Source: Chara braunii (lineage: Eukaryota; Streptophyta; Charophyceae; Charales; Characeae). From it: a stretch of DNA of 61,138 nucleotides. The DNA is taken from positions 159,602 through 220,739 of the forward strand of contig BFEA01000959.1 of NCBI GenBank assembly GCA_003427395.1, written 5' to 3'. The notes under the pieces are model-generated. The model saw only the letters and a list, made by a program, of their open reading frames with translations, was not told the origin of the DNA and did not search any database. Of this stretch, positions 22,210 through 31,489 are shown one piece after another; position 1 is the stretch's first letter, and each line of letters starts with the position of its first letter. Made by a program: the position numbers and the translations under genes.

Positions 22210-22228
22210 AAGAGAGAGAGAGAAAGAA
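21955..22228. repeat. Outer inverted repeat, left arm
   Basis: Starts attgtctacc, includes aaggtagccaaatcaatgag and actaagagct, then (AG)n, agttttgttccatttattgt, more (AG)n and a G run with ctaccagag. The right arm at about 30965-31229 is its inverted copy. Confidence 0.85.
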
Positions 22229-22229
22229 A

Positions 22230-22540
22230 GATAAACACATGCAAATGTAGACAGAACGTGCGAGGTTTTACTTTCACATCATACACGTATGTCCATGGCA
22301 TGCGAGACCAGTCGCGATTACCCTTCTACCTCACTGCTCAGGTAATCATTTCAGCAACTATCCTCAATATTTATACCCTTCGTTCTCAGTCCTTCTCCGC
22401 CACTTTTCCTATCCTTGCAGTGTACTCATCATCTATCATCAGGATCTCCCGCAGTCGCTCTCTGTGTTGTCCTTGTCGTCGTCGATTTCCAACATGCCTT
22501 CAATCTGGAGCTACTTTCATTATATCTTATGATTCTGTTC
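22230..22540 (-). repeat. Pseudo-LTR, 3' copy
   Basis: About 300 bp match 26437-26800 in direct orientation with few differences (shared words include cgtgcgaggttttactttca and ctgtgttgtccttgtcgtcg). On the minus strand it carries a TATA-like gtataaata in the 5' copy only; the 3' copy reads gtataaatattg. Confidence 0.85.
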
Positions 22541-22576
22541 GTTGATTGATTTCGTCACCCTTATTTTCAGATATGT

Positions 22577-23584
22577 TCATTCTGTGTTTGCGTTGTCTGA
22601 TATGATTTCAAGTTTTAGAGATTGATGGTAACATGTTTGAAAAGATTTCAGACATTCCAACTCTTTCGTTTGATCTTCCTTACTTGCTATTATGATCATC
22701 ATTACATCGTCCACAAAACTCATATCGTGGATAAGTTTCTCATCAATTCCAGTTTGCGCACACCATCTGTACTCGTCGAACGCGCGTACCATGTTGGCAA
22801 TGGGTGGGCTAGTGCCCTTCCTAATTGGTATCCCTATTACTTGGCATAATAATGTTCCTTGTACTTTGAAGTTTGAAGTATGCGTGTTTTTAATGTCATA
22901 GTACAATAAATCCATTAGGCACTCAATTTTTAATGTTCTCCATCCATAGGTTCCGTTTTCTTTTTCAAAGTTCATGTACTTTCCTCTCATCTTGTAACAA
23001 AAGTGGGTTTTCCGTTTTTCTTTCGCCGTTTTCATCATCCATTGCATGACATTTAAGATATGTGTGTGATCGAGATTCGAAAACATATCTTTGACGTCGT
23101 ATGTGGAGCAGATTATCGTAGTCATATCCCCGTATGTTTCTTTTGCTACTTGATTGCATTTCTTCAGTCTAGGTAGTAGTTGGTTCGTTCCTTTTAGTGA
23201 GAAACCAACTTTCAATGCTTGACACATGAAGTTGATAGCTCTTGATAATACCTTCGATGCTTTCCGAGATGACTCCGTATATGTCGACACAATTGGTCGG
23301 GGTCTGGTGACGTCCTTATTTTTTGGAATTGTATACGCATTTCCGTATGATCCCTGTTCATCCCATTCTACGATTTTCTTCAGCCCACATCCATGATACG
23401 TATTTTTGACCAATTGAGTGATCTTTGATTCCGTTTGTTGTATAATTTCGTAGTGATTCGATTCCGGAAAGAATTTTCCGGGCTTCTCGTACCAGAGTTT
23501 ACAGCATTCCACAAAAGTTTCTTCATGATCTATGTCCAATGCTGATAGGATACATTGTGTTGATCTTCTTTTTACTTCCCATAC
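22577..23584 (-). CDS. Reverse transcriptase of a Penelope-like element
   Basis: The frame is open from just after a stop at 23585 to 22577, about 335 residues. I have used the open frame because no certain ATG opens it. In order it shows LDIDHEETFVECCKLWY (a conserved N-terminal block), AYTIPKNKDVTRPRPIVS, motif A in TYDVKDMFSNLD, motif B in GIPIRKGTSPPIANMV, and motif C in MSFVDDVMMII with the two catalytic aspartates. This IPK...RPI / GIP.G...SP / DD pattern is that of Penelope-like RTs, which are related to telomerase. It ends about 30 residues after motif C, so the thumb is missing or shifted in frame. It is preceded by the CxC segment and followed by the pseudo-LTR. All three RT motifs look intact. 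Confidence 0.85.
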   Translation of the reverse strand, partial: VWEVKRRSTQCILSALDIDHEETFVECCKLWYEKPGKFFPESNHYEIIQQTESKITQLVKNTYHGCGLKKIVEWDEQGSYGNAYTIPKNKDVTRPRPIVSTYTESSRKASKVLSRAINFMCQALKVGFSLKGTNQLLPRLKKCNQVAKETYGDMTTIICSTYDVKDMFSNLDHTHILNVMQWMMKTAKEKRKTHFCYKMRGKYMNFEKENGTYGWRTLKIECLMDLLYYDIKNTHTSNFKVQGTLLCQVIGIPIRKGTSPPIANMVRAFDEYRWCAQTGIDEKLIHDMSFVDDVMMIIIASKEDQTKELECLKSFQTCYHQSLKLEIISDNANTE

Positions 23585-23653
23585 TTATGATATGTGAAGA
23601 AAAATTTTCATATCATTCTTATTTTTGATGCAAGTAGAGACATCTATTTTAAT

Positions 23654-23872
23654 TTATCTTTTTTTCCTCAGTGGTCGTTGTATACTTGCAATGGTAGTGA
23701 TGATTGTCCTTTTAATTTCTCCCTTTCCAATTCTTTCGTTCATATGGCGTACGTTTTTTGCATTCCACAATAGCTGATTTTCTGTGATTTCACTTAATCT
23801 GCGGGCAATGTGGTTCTCAATTTTTGGAAGTCGGGATACTGCACAATTACAGTCCGGTGCTTGTGTAAGCAC
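23654..23872 (-). CDS. CxC linker fragment of the Penelope-like element
   Basis: The frame reads APDCNC, ENHIARRLSEITENQ and NAKNVRHMNERIGKG. It matches the plus-strand fragment at 17103-17357 (GCTC, EGHVCCRPSEWE). The same frame upstream, before a stop, carries KKSKTVGEIL. It would join the linker to the RT but is cut off by stops on both sides. Confidence 0.5.
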   Translation of the reverse strand: MLTQAPDCNCAVSRLPKIENHIARRLSEITENQLLWNAKNVRHMNERIGKGEIKRTIITTIASIQRPLRKKR

Positions 23873-24012
23873 CTATATGTGATTGTGTAATATTTCCCCG
23901 ACTGTCTTTGATTTTTTAAACGTCACACGCATCCGAGCTGTCAAATCGTTTGCCAAATTGTTATTACTTACGTTTTCCAAGATAAACTCGGTTGTTGTGT
24001 TTCTCACTTGCT

Positions 24013-24513
24013 TCAGATTAATCGTGCATCAAATGAAATCTTAAATATGAACCTTCTCTTGATAGTGAATGCAAATTTCTTCTTTGAAATTCGTGTGAAG
24101 ATGCCTTTAATTGTTCGTTTTTGCTTCTTTCCGGTGATCGATCTCATCTTTGACAGAAGAATCAGAATATCATCTAACAATAATTTATACAGTTCCCTCC
24201 GTCTCCATGGTGCCCTCAAGCAGTTAATCAGAATATTTCTATGTTTGTTTGTTTTCGGTCTCGTATGCACCAGTTGGATCACATAGAAGATACATCCATT
24301 TTCGATTCGTTTTCTGCATTTTTTTAGCTGGAACTTTGTGTTGTCAATTTTCACAATTGTTGATCCAAATGTTCGTTTAATTACTTTCCATTTTTCATTC
24401 CATAATTTTTCAGCTGTGCAGTAAATCATTGTTTTCGGTTGAAGCATTGATGTTAACTTCGTAGTGTAACCCGATTGAACCGATTTAAACAAAACAGGTA
24501 TATTCTGATTCAC
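24013..24513 (-). CDS. Basic linker region of the Penelope-like element
   Basis: About 165 residues, strongly basic (many K and R) with no domain I recognise. It starts without a true ATG and overlaps the end of the GIY-YIG frame by 4 bp in another frame. A single frameshift could therefore have split one longer polyprotein here. Confidence 0.4.
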   Translation of the reverse strand: MNQNIPVLFKSVQSGYTTKLTSMLQPKTMIYCTAEKLWNEKWKVIKRTFGSTIVKIDNTKFQLKKCRKRIENGCIFYVIQLVHTRPKTNKHRNILINCLRAPWRRRELYKLLLDDILILLSKMRSITGKKQKRTIKGIFTRISKKKFAFTIKRRFIFKISFDARLI

Positions 24514-24842
24514 CTCATTGTTTTCATTCTTCTTCCTCTTTCTCCTTCTTCGTCTTCGGTTTTTCCGAGTCTTTCCGCCTTTCCCCTTGTATTCAAGAAT
24601 GGATTGAGTCTCCTAATCAGTGCTGCTTCCATCCTTATCACCTCTGATCTCACTCCCGTCCAAATGGGTATCAGAACATATTTCTCCCACCCAAATTTGT
24701 GCAGCCAACTGTATAGTTTCCGCTGTGCTCCTCTATTTGGATTCTTGGCCAAGTTTATGTGTTCAGTCCATCTCTTGTCGGGCTGTCTTCCTGTCCTTCC
24801 CACGTACATATGTCTACACCAAGGTGAAACTCCCTGTACTAA
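24510..24842 (-). CDS. GIY-YIG endonuclease domain of the Penelope-like element
   Basis: The domain nicks target DNA for retrotransposition. The frame opens after a stop at 24843-24845. It reads GVS (in the GIY position), then MYVGRTGRQPDKRWTEH with the YVG half and the catalytic arginine region, a Trp-rich middle, and RMEAALIRRLNPFLNTRG. The glutamate there is the metal-binding residue and LNPFLNTRG matches the usual end of the fold. The first motif is weak (GVS for GIY). It lies upstream of the RT, the reverse of the order in classical Penelope. It ends with an acidic/arginine tail. Confidence 0.75.
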   Translation of the reverse strand, partial: LVQGVSPWCRHMYVGRTGRQPDKRWTEHINLAKNPNRGAQRKLYSWLHKFGWEKYVLIPIWTGVRSEVIRMEAALIRRLNPFLNTRGKAERLGKTEDEEGERGRRMKTMR

Positions 24843-24926
24843 TTAGTTGCTAAATTTTCGTTGATAGCTTGTGTATCTGCTCCCACTTCTGTGTCGTGGT
24901 GAGGTCGCCTGATGCTAAGGTGTCTT

Positions 24927-26132
24927 CTACCTTCCCGACGGATCTTCGACGCTCGAAGATGTGTCGGATGAGTCATACTCATCACTCCCGCTTGATCTTG
25001 TACTAAGGCTCTTGTAATCATCCTCACTTGTGTCGCCGCCCGTTGTATTGGACACTCTGATGTTATCTGGATCTAGCATGATCTGTGTTTCAAGATCAGA
25101 ATCCCGGTCGAAATCCTGCCCCTTGTAGGTGATCAATCCAGAAACTTGCCTCAATGTCGAGATCGCTTGCGGCTTGTCCTTGTACCTGATGTCATGCATC
25201 TTGCATAAGACCTTCAGGTCCGTGTAGTGAAGACAAAGGAGTTGCATGTCCGTCATCGGTTCGACCCCGAGATCAATGCTCCGTTTTGCCATCGACTTCG
25301 CTGCCGACACGTTGCGATTAATCTTTGTTCGTCCTATCTTGGGGTGTGGAGGGATTACGCGTTCCAATCTGCTTTTGTTCGGTGCGTTTCTGCTTGGCAT
25401 GCTTCGACTCGGAATGTTGTGGCTACCATGTACTGAAGTTGGTAGTCCAGCCATTGTCCCCACATATCCGTTCGGATGAACTAAAGACGACATGATCGAA
25501 GTGTAGGTACGAGTCGGTTCATTGATCTCCTGCAACGCGCCCTTCATAACCGCCAGATCATACTTTAGTAGCTTCAGGTTGTTGATCTCCTTTTGCACTT
25601 CCGATACCATCCTTTCTACTATATCTTCCGCCTCTGCATTCTTTTGACTGGTTGCGCTTGGACCAGCTTGATTCTGTCCCCCTTGGTTCATCTCTGTCGG
25701 CTTAAGTGCTTCATCAATGATGGACTTGAGCGCGTCCGGAGTTAGCTTAGGCTTCTTTGCAGTGTCTTCCTTGTTCGGAGGAGCTGGCTGCTTTTCACTT
25801 GTCTTTCGTGTGAGTTGCTCCAGTGTCTTGAGAACTTTGTCCATCTCCCAGCAGAGCTTAAAGATGTCTTCCTTTAGATCCACCGTAAACCACGCTCGAT
25901 TTCCCGATGGGGGGAAATCATTCCGTCTTTGCTCCCACAATGGTCTCGAGAACCACCTTGGAGATTCTAACTCCGCCCTTCTTCTCCGTGACGATGGTGA
26001 TCTTGACTTATGTCTTCTATCTGTCGGAGTTTTCGATCTCCCCCTTCTTGAGCGCTTCCTTCCTTGAGATCCGGAAGATGATGATGAGTGTCTGCGCCGC
26101 CTCTTGTCCGATGATGATCGAGAACGCGGCAT
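24927..26132 (-). CDS. RS-rich ORF1 protein of the Penelope-like element
   Basis: 401 residues from an ATG. The first 55 are an RS/SR domain (MPRSRSSSDKRRRR, SPSSRRRR), like those of splicing factors. Next comes WFSRPLWEQRRNDFPPSGN, a helical region with heptads (about residues 65-110), a Q/A-rich linker, a second long helix (VERMVSEVQKEINNLKLLKYD), and a C-terminal block with HYTDLKVLCKMHDIRYKD followed by a Ser/Asp-rich acidic tail. I know no family match. Position between the pseudo-LTR and the endonuclease suggests a gag-like nucleic-acid binding role. A host SR-type gene is the alternative, but no RRM is present. The long clean frame suggests recent activity. Confidence 0.65.
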   Translation of the reverse strand: MPRSRSSSDKRRRRHSSSSSGSQGRKRSRRGRSKTPTDRRHKSRSPSSRRRRAELESPRWFSRPLWEQRRNDFPPSGNRAWFTVDLKEDIFKLCWEMDKVLKTLEQLTRKTSEKQPAPPNKEDTAKKPKLTPDALKSIIDEALKPTEMNQGGQNQAGPSATSQKNAEAEDIVERMVSEVQKEINNLKLLKYDLAVMKGALQEINEPTRTYTSIMSSLVHPNGYVGTMAGLPTSVHGSHNIPSRSMPSRNAPNKSRLERVIPPHPKIGRTKINRNVSAAKSMAKRSIDLGVEPMTDMQLLCLHYTDLKVLCKMHDIRYKDKPQAISTLRQVSGLITYKGQDFDRDSDLETQIMLDPDNIRVSNTTGGDTSEDDYKSLSTRSSGSDEYDSSDTSSSVEDPSGR

Positions 26133-26436
26133 CTTCCTTGAAGCTTGGGAATGTCAGGTAGGTAGTCTTCGTACTTGAAATCGATAAAAAAAAACACAAC
26201 GTCGTTGACCGTCTTCAGTACACACCAGATAAGTAAAATAGAATTTCCAAAAATCGTTGAGTAATCTCCACGCTATAGCAATCTCTAACAAATCGCCACT
26301 ATGATATCATGAAAGAAAAGGGTTACGAATGATGAGAGAGAGATAATGACAGTGAATGTAAAATGGAAGAGTGACAGGTCTATACAGTGCCAATCATCGC
26401 GGGTACCGCCCGCAAGTTCTGAGCACCGTGCATAGA

Positions 26437-26800
26437 GATAAACACATGCCAGTGCAAATGTAGACACAACGTTTAAGGTTTTACTTTCACAGCATACGCA
26501 TGCAAGTGTAGACAGAACGTGCGAGGTTTTACTTTCACAGCATACACGTAATGTCCATGGCATGCGACACCAGTCACGATTACCATTCTACCTCACTGCT
26601 CAAGTAATCATTTCAGCCACTATCCTCAGTATTTATACCATTCGTTCTCAGTCCTTCTCCGCCACTTTCCCGATCCTTGTAGTGTACTCATCATCTATCC
26701 TCAGGATCTCCCACAGTCGCTCTCTGTGTTGTCCTTGTCGTCGTCGATTTCCAACATGCGTTCAATCTGGAGCTACTTTCATCATATCTAATGATTCTGT
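26437..26800 (-). repeat. Pseudo-LTR, 5' copy
   Basis: Direct-repeat partner of 22230-22540. It is longer because a segment of about 55-60 bp (gtagacaNaacg through tttcacagcatac) is duplicated near 26460-26545. On the minus strand the phrase gtataaatactg could serve as a TATA element for the downstream ORF1. Confidence 0.8.
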
Positions 26801-27250
26801 GCGTGCTACTCACGTACTCTCCTCTCTATCGGAGTTCCGTCTTAATGTGGTACTTGCCTATAACTCCGCTGTTTTTTTATACTGACTCGAATCTGGCCTT
26901 GTTTGTTGTTCTGTTCTTGTTTACTTTCATGGCCGTGGATTTTCCTTTATTTCCAGGTGAGTATTTTTTCTTTATTGGTTCGTTTCCACTGCTTTAGGTC
27001 TTTCATCTTCTATCTGTTTCGTATGTTTGGAAATGTGAACGATACTATTACGTTGTTATATCTGCAGAAATTCCGCGATATTCCGGGGTACTTAGTCGTG
27101 TATGTTTCTTTTTTGTCCCTGAAATTTTATTTTCATTCCGTGCAAAATTATATGTTTAATTTTTTATTTTTGATTTTTCGATTTGTGATTTTAGTTTCAT
27201 ATTCCGAGTCGTGTGAATTTCTTGATATATTTTATTCCGGACTTCCAGTT

Positions 27251-27527
27251 TTATATCCGTCGATTTGGTGCTTCTTGCTTTTCTAGGTACTCCTGGAATT
27301 TATTTCGGACGTCCACGTCCCTGCAGTTTCGGATGAACACAAGTATCTCGGCGCGGGTTATCCTCCATGGGTAATCCATGAGTCGGAGTTCCCGTCCGAA
27401 CATGTCAATCATGGGCGATAGATTCGCCATCTCGTATGTGTTAGCTAGTACCATTCGATGAAAAGTTTGGATAATCGTCAAGGTCTTGGTTCTCTCAGAA
27501 CCCGCACTCCTGAAGTGACGCAACGTC

Positions 27528-27529
<2 letters not shown>
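27251..27529 (-). CDS. Unrecognised 92-residue frame next to (GA)n
   Basis: The frame encodes a charged, helical peptide with RTKTLTIIQTFHRMVLANTY and RNCRDVDVRNKFQEYLEKQE. Its composition is like a real protein and unlike the repeats around it. I do not recognise it. It may be the remains of a second ORF1-like gene. It starts at the edge of the inner inverted repeat and is probably truncated by it. Confidence 0.35.
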
Positions 27530-27530
<1 letters not shown>

Positions 27531-27568
<38 letters not shown>

Positions 27569-28345
27569 TGAATGGCAAAATTGAAATATGGGTCAAATTG
27601 CGGCCGCAATCTATTTCGCAGTTGGAATGATTTTTTAAAATTTATGTNGCGTTTGTCCTGGAAATATCACAACAAAATTTACGAGTACTCCAATTTTCAG
27701 GTTTTTTCACGCATTCTTCTGAGCGCGAAAACTCACTGAATTTTAAGTACTTTTTTAGTTGGCCCAGGCATGGCTGAGTGCCAAAAATGGAAAATGTGCT
27801 GAATCGGCGCGACCATTATTTCGCAGTCTAAATGATTTTTTATAAATGTTTTATTATTATTTCTGGAAAGAACACGATCTCATCTATGGATTCTCAAAAT
27901 TTCAGATTTTTGTGCATGTTCGTCTGAGCACCGAAAATCGCAAAAGTTGCCTCTTGCAAAACGCCTGTTTCGTTGTGCCTCACTTCCCTGTTTTGAGAAG
28001 ACGGGGCTCAATGCCTGGGCCTGAGGGCCCTTTTGCAGATCACATGCCCTCACTTCTTTTTGGGGTCCGCTTCTACCCGAGGACCGGTTCAATGCCCCCA
28101 CTTCGTTTTGGGGTCCACTTCCACCCGAGGACTGGTCCTTCGTTTTTCCAAAAGTCCCGGTTTTACCAGAGCTAGTTGTGTGTACTCCGCAATTTTGCCA
28201 AGGACTGGTCCCCCAAATTTTTTTGCCCCCGAAAAAAACACTTGCGTCCTGGTCGCCCGCCGCCAAAAATGCGACACCTTGACACTGACGCCGAATCCCA
28301 CTATACCGCAGCCTAAGGGCTGCGAATATGAGCCTCGAGTCATAT
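27531..28345. repeat. Inner inverted repeat, left arm
   Basis: Starts with (GA)n and ggttgaatggcaaaattg, contains gcggccgcaatctatttcgc and ggggtccacttccacccgag, and ends near gcagcctaagggctgcg. The right arm at 29975-30787 is its inverted copy at roughly 85-90% by eye. Base 27648 is N. Confidence 0.85.
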
Positions 28346-28458
28346 GGGGTTTGACCGAAAATAGTTTTTTATGAAAAACATTGTGGACTTTGCAAACTTG
28401 ACTTTTTTCTTAGTCCACTTTTTACGAATAGCTTGTCCATTCTTGTCCTTGACCATTC

Positions 28459-29360
28459 TTGTCTGATGAAGGAAGTATTGAAATTGAAAGAAAAAGTCAA
28501 AAGGCTGGTATGTTTGCTTATTGACCACAAAACAGGGGACACCCTGGTGTGTTGTCCGGTATTGTATCGCGAAGGGCTGGATAAAATGTTATGGATAATA
28601 GAGGGTTTGAGGAGATATGCGAAGACGAGAGCTCCTTGCTGAGAAAAATGAAAGTCAACTACAAGGAAGAAGGATTTGACACCTTTGCAAAATGGGAAAA
28701 GAGAAGGAAGCTATGATAGGTGTATGTCATACCCAAGCATAAAGACATTACGAAATGGAGGTTCATATGTCCATCATTTGCAGAGTGTAATGTGCGGGGA
28801 TCAAAGAAGGTGTCAAAGGTTGTAAATGAGATGATATGGGGCTTACCTAAGAGGCCTTATTTCAATATGAAGAGTACAAATCTACTCGTGCAACAAGTGC
28901 AATTGATTGATAAGGATGTGGGTAAGAACGAAGAATTGTTGACAGCCGCGTACGATGTCAATGAGATGTTTTGCAATTTTTCGCATGATTCAAAAATGAA
29001 AGTTTTTTAGTGGATCGTTGATTTATGGGTGAGGGATGGAGTGAAGAAGGTGATGGTAAAAAAACATGGGAAGAAAGAAAAAATGATGAGAGGGAAGCAA
29101 CAAGATGGTTGGATACCAGTTGAGTTTGAAGATGTGTTGAAATTTGTTAAGTTTGATATGGGGAATACCTTCACTACAGTGGGAGGCAAAATCCTGAGAC
29201 AGAAGATTGGTATCCCTATGGGGAAACCTTATAGCCCTACGACTACCTGTATGTTGTGCGCTCATTCTCAGTTAGTCTTTTGCTATCCTTAGGAGCTGAC
29301 AGATCGTTAGTGCACGAGGTTCGTCTTATCGACGATGTGTAAGTGTTCATTAAGTTCAAA
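28459..29360 (+). pseudogene. Broken reverse transcriptase of a Penelope-like element
   Basis: Shifted frames carry, in order, LLIDHKTGDTLVCCPVLY, VIPKHKDITKWRFICPSF, motif A in AAYDVNEMFCNF, motif B in QKIGIPMGKPYSPTTT, and a motif C remnant RLIDDV followed at once by a stop (near 29320). The blocks line up with those of the RT at 22577-23584. At least three frame changes and several stops show it is dead. It sits between the arms of the inner inverted repeat and has the orientation of the fragment at 14.8-17.4 kb. Confidence 0.75.
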
Positions 29361-29974
29361 AAAAAAGATAAGGATGGGGAAAAAAAAAACATGGATGATT
29401 CTTGGGAGATCCGAGGGCTCGTACGACAATAACCTGTCATTGGAGTGTACGAATCGCTCAGACGGTTAGGAATTATTAGGTTGCATGATGAAGGATTTTG
29501 GATCAACTTTAGGGATCAAGTGTGCAACAATGAACAAAAACCATAAATCGATGGGAAATGTGATAATTACATTTCATAATTTATATTCAAGCAAGCGACA
29601 AAAAACAGCGGTGATCACTTTTTTCTTTCACCATGCTAAAAGGTTTACGAATATACGTGGTGCAGAAGATGTTTTTCTTTTTTTTTGAAGATTGAGTTAA
29701 GGTTGAGAGAGTTTTAAGATGATTAATTTGATAATGCTTAAATTGTTTCTCGATGGAGTTTGGTGGCTTATGGGGACATTGGGCTAGTTGCTGACGGGTT
29801 GGAACAAACCTTATGGGCGTTGAGGTCGTGTGGTATAAGGGTTTAATCATTATGTGAGGGGGGGGCGCAACAGTAAAGGTCCTCATGAGGTCTGGGTTTA
29901 AGGCTTCTTGTAGACTCGTGTGCCCCCCAAACGATGGGGTTGTGTACTAGGCGTAAGGGTTTTGATAAATTTGT
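29361..29974. other. A/T-rich spacer inside the inner inverted repeat
   Basis: Probably the decayed 3' end of the same retroelement. No recognisable domain. Confidence 0.4.
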
Positions 29975-30739
29975 ATGGGATGGGGCCAGCCCTTAGGCTG
30001 TGGTCTACTGGGGTTCGGCGTCTGTGTCAAGGTGTCGCATTTTTTGCGACGGACGACCATGATGCAAAGAGGGTTCTTAGAGGGCAAAAAAATTTGGGAA
30101 GCCGGTCCTTGCCAAAATTGCAGACTGCCTACAACTAACTCTGGTAGAACCAGGACTTTTGGAAAAAGGAAGGGTCGGTCCTCGGGTGGAAGTAGACCTC
30201 AAAAAGAAGTGGGGGATGTTGGACGGGTCCACGGGTGGAAGTGGACCCCAAAACAAAGTGAGGGCATGTGAACTGCAAAAGGGCCCTCAGGCCCAGGCGT
30301 TGAGGCCCGTGTTCTAAAAACAGGGAGGTCAGGCACAACGAAACAGTCGTTTTGCAAGAGGCACCTTTGGCGATTTTCTGTGCTCGGAGGAACCCGCACA
30401 AAATTCTGAAATTTCGAGAATCCATAAATGAGATCGTGTTCTTTCAAAAAAAAAATTATAACATTAAAAAAAATCATTTAGACTGAGAAATAATCGTCGC
30501 GTCGATTCGACACATTTTCTATTTTTGCCACTCAGCCATGTATGAACCAACTTAAAAAGTACTCCAAATTTTATGAGTTTTCACTCTCAGAAGAATAAGT
30601 AAATAAACCCGAAAATTGGAGTACTCGTTGATTTTGTTGTGATTTTCCAAAAAAAATGCTAAATAGATTTAAAAAAATAATTCCAACTGCGAAATAGATC
30701 GCGGCCGCAATTTGACCCATATTTCAATTTTGCCATTGA

Positions 30740-30786
<47 letters not shown>

Positions 30787-30787
30787 C
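29975..30787. repeat. Inner inverted repeat, right arm
   Basis: Inverted counterpart of 27531-28345. It runs from cagcccttaggctg to ccattgaacctctctc, so both arms end in the same GA/CT microsatellite. Confidence 0.85.
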
Positions 30788-30974
30788 CTCTCTCTCTCTC
30801 CCCCTCCCTCTCTCTGGTAAGCCCCCCACTCCCTCGTTCTCTCTTTCTTTCTTTCTCTCTCTCATTCTCTGTCTCTCTCTCTCTCTCTGGTAGGCCCCCC
30901 GCCTCCCTCTCTCTCTATCTCTCTTTCTTTCTCTCTCTCTCTGTCTCTCTCTTACTCGTATCAACAAATGGAAC

Positions 30975-31023
<49 letters not shown>

Positions 31024-31110
31024 AGCCCCCCCCTCTCCCTATCTCTCCCTGTTTCTTTCTTTCTCTCTCACACTCTCTCTATCTCTCTCACACTCATAAT
31101 AATAAATGGA

Positions 31111-31159
<49 letters not shown>

Positions 31160-31229
31160 GTGCGAGCTCTTAGTCTCATTGATTTGGCTACCTTAAGGCT
31201 GCGTTCCCCGGGCCCACACGGTAGACAAT
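30743..31229. repeat. Outer inverted repeat, right arm, with triplicated (CT)n units
   Basis: Three successive units have the form (CT)n, ggta(g)gcccccc, mixed CT/TTTC, aa(t/c)aaatggaac, and (CT)n. The last unit (about 30965-31229) matches the left outer arm at 21955-22228 inverted and ends ggtagacaat. The outer arms enclose 9.3 kb. Confidence 0.8.
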
Positions 31230-31234
31230 AGCCT

Positions 31235-31488
31235 ATGGCGGTTAAGCTTGAGAGGCTAGAATACAGTAGACTAGTCTTCACCTATAAGATGTCTCGCGGC
31301 ATTAGGATCTTCATCTCCGCCGTGATTATGACCCCTGGCGATTCCGGCTCTGGTGGCCGGATGAAACATGTAGGGTCAACCGCCAGATGCTTGGACGTGG
31401 ACTACGGGCCTGATGACCACTTTCGGTTCGAGCTACAGGCTGTGTTTAGGGCCCAAATTTCCCATGCTGTACTGAGTTACCTACAGAG
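31235..31488 (+). CDS. Possible exon of an unrecognised protein
   Basis: An open frame from ATG at 31235 runs through GIRIFISAVIMTPGDSGSGG, DYGPDDHFRFELQAVFRAQI and SYLQR and meets a donor-like ag|gtatgc at 31488. Its composition is ordinary protein; after the donor it turns into A/T-rich low-quality sequence, as expected for exon then intron. It begins 6 bp outside the outer inverted repeat. I recognise no family. It could belong to the transposon nest or to a host gene. Confidence 0.35.
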
Positions 31489-31489
31489 G

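Larger units (their letters stand above)
22230..26800 (-). mobile_element. Penelope-like retroelement with GIY-YIG ahead of RT
   Basis: In transcription order (right to left) there is a long direct repeat (26437-26800), then a leader of about 300 bp. An RS-rich ORF comes next (26132-24927), then a GIY-YIG endonuclease (24842-24510). A basic linker, a CxC segment (23872-23654) and a reverse transcriptase (23584-22577) follow. The second copy of the direct repeat closes the element (22540-22230). Direct repeats of this kind are the pseudo-LTRs of Penelope-like elements. An endonuclease in front of the RT is the permuted layout reported for a clade found in green algae and protists. Stops separate the domains, so this copy is probably defective. 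The RT also seems short at its C end. Confidence 0.75.

Noticed and set aside
21966-22240. SLSLSL/RERERE peptides as coding
   Set aside because: They are (GA)n translations, here and at every other microsatellite in the window.
22430-22450. cctgatgat on the minus strand in the pseudo-LTR, checked as a hammerhead
   Set aside because: The other pseudo-LTR copy lacks the word and no stem II plus GAAA follows.
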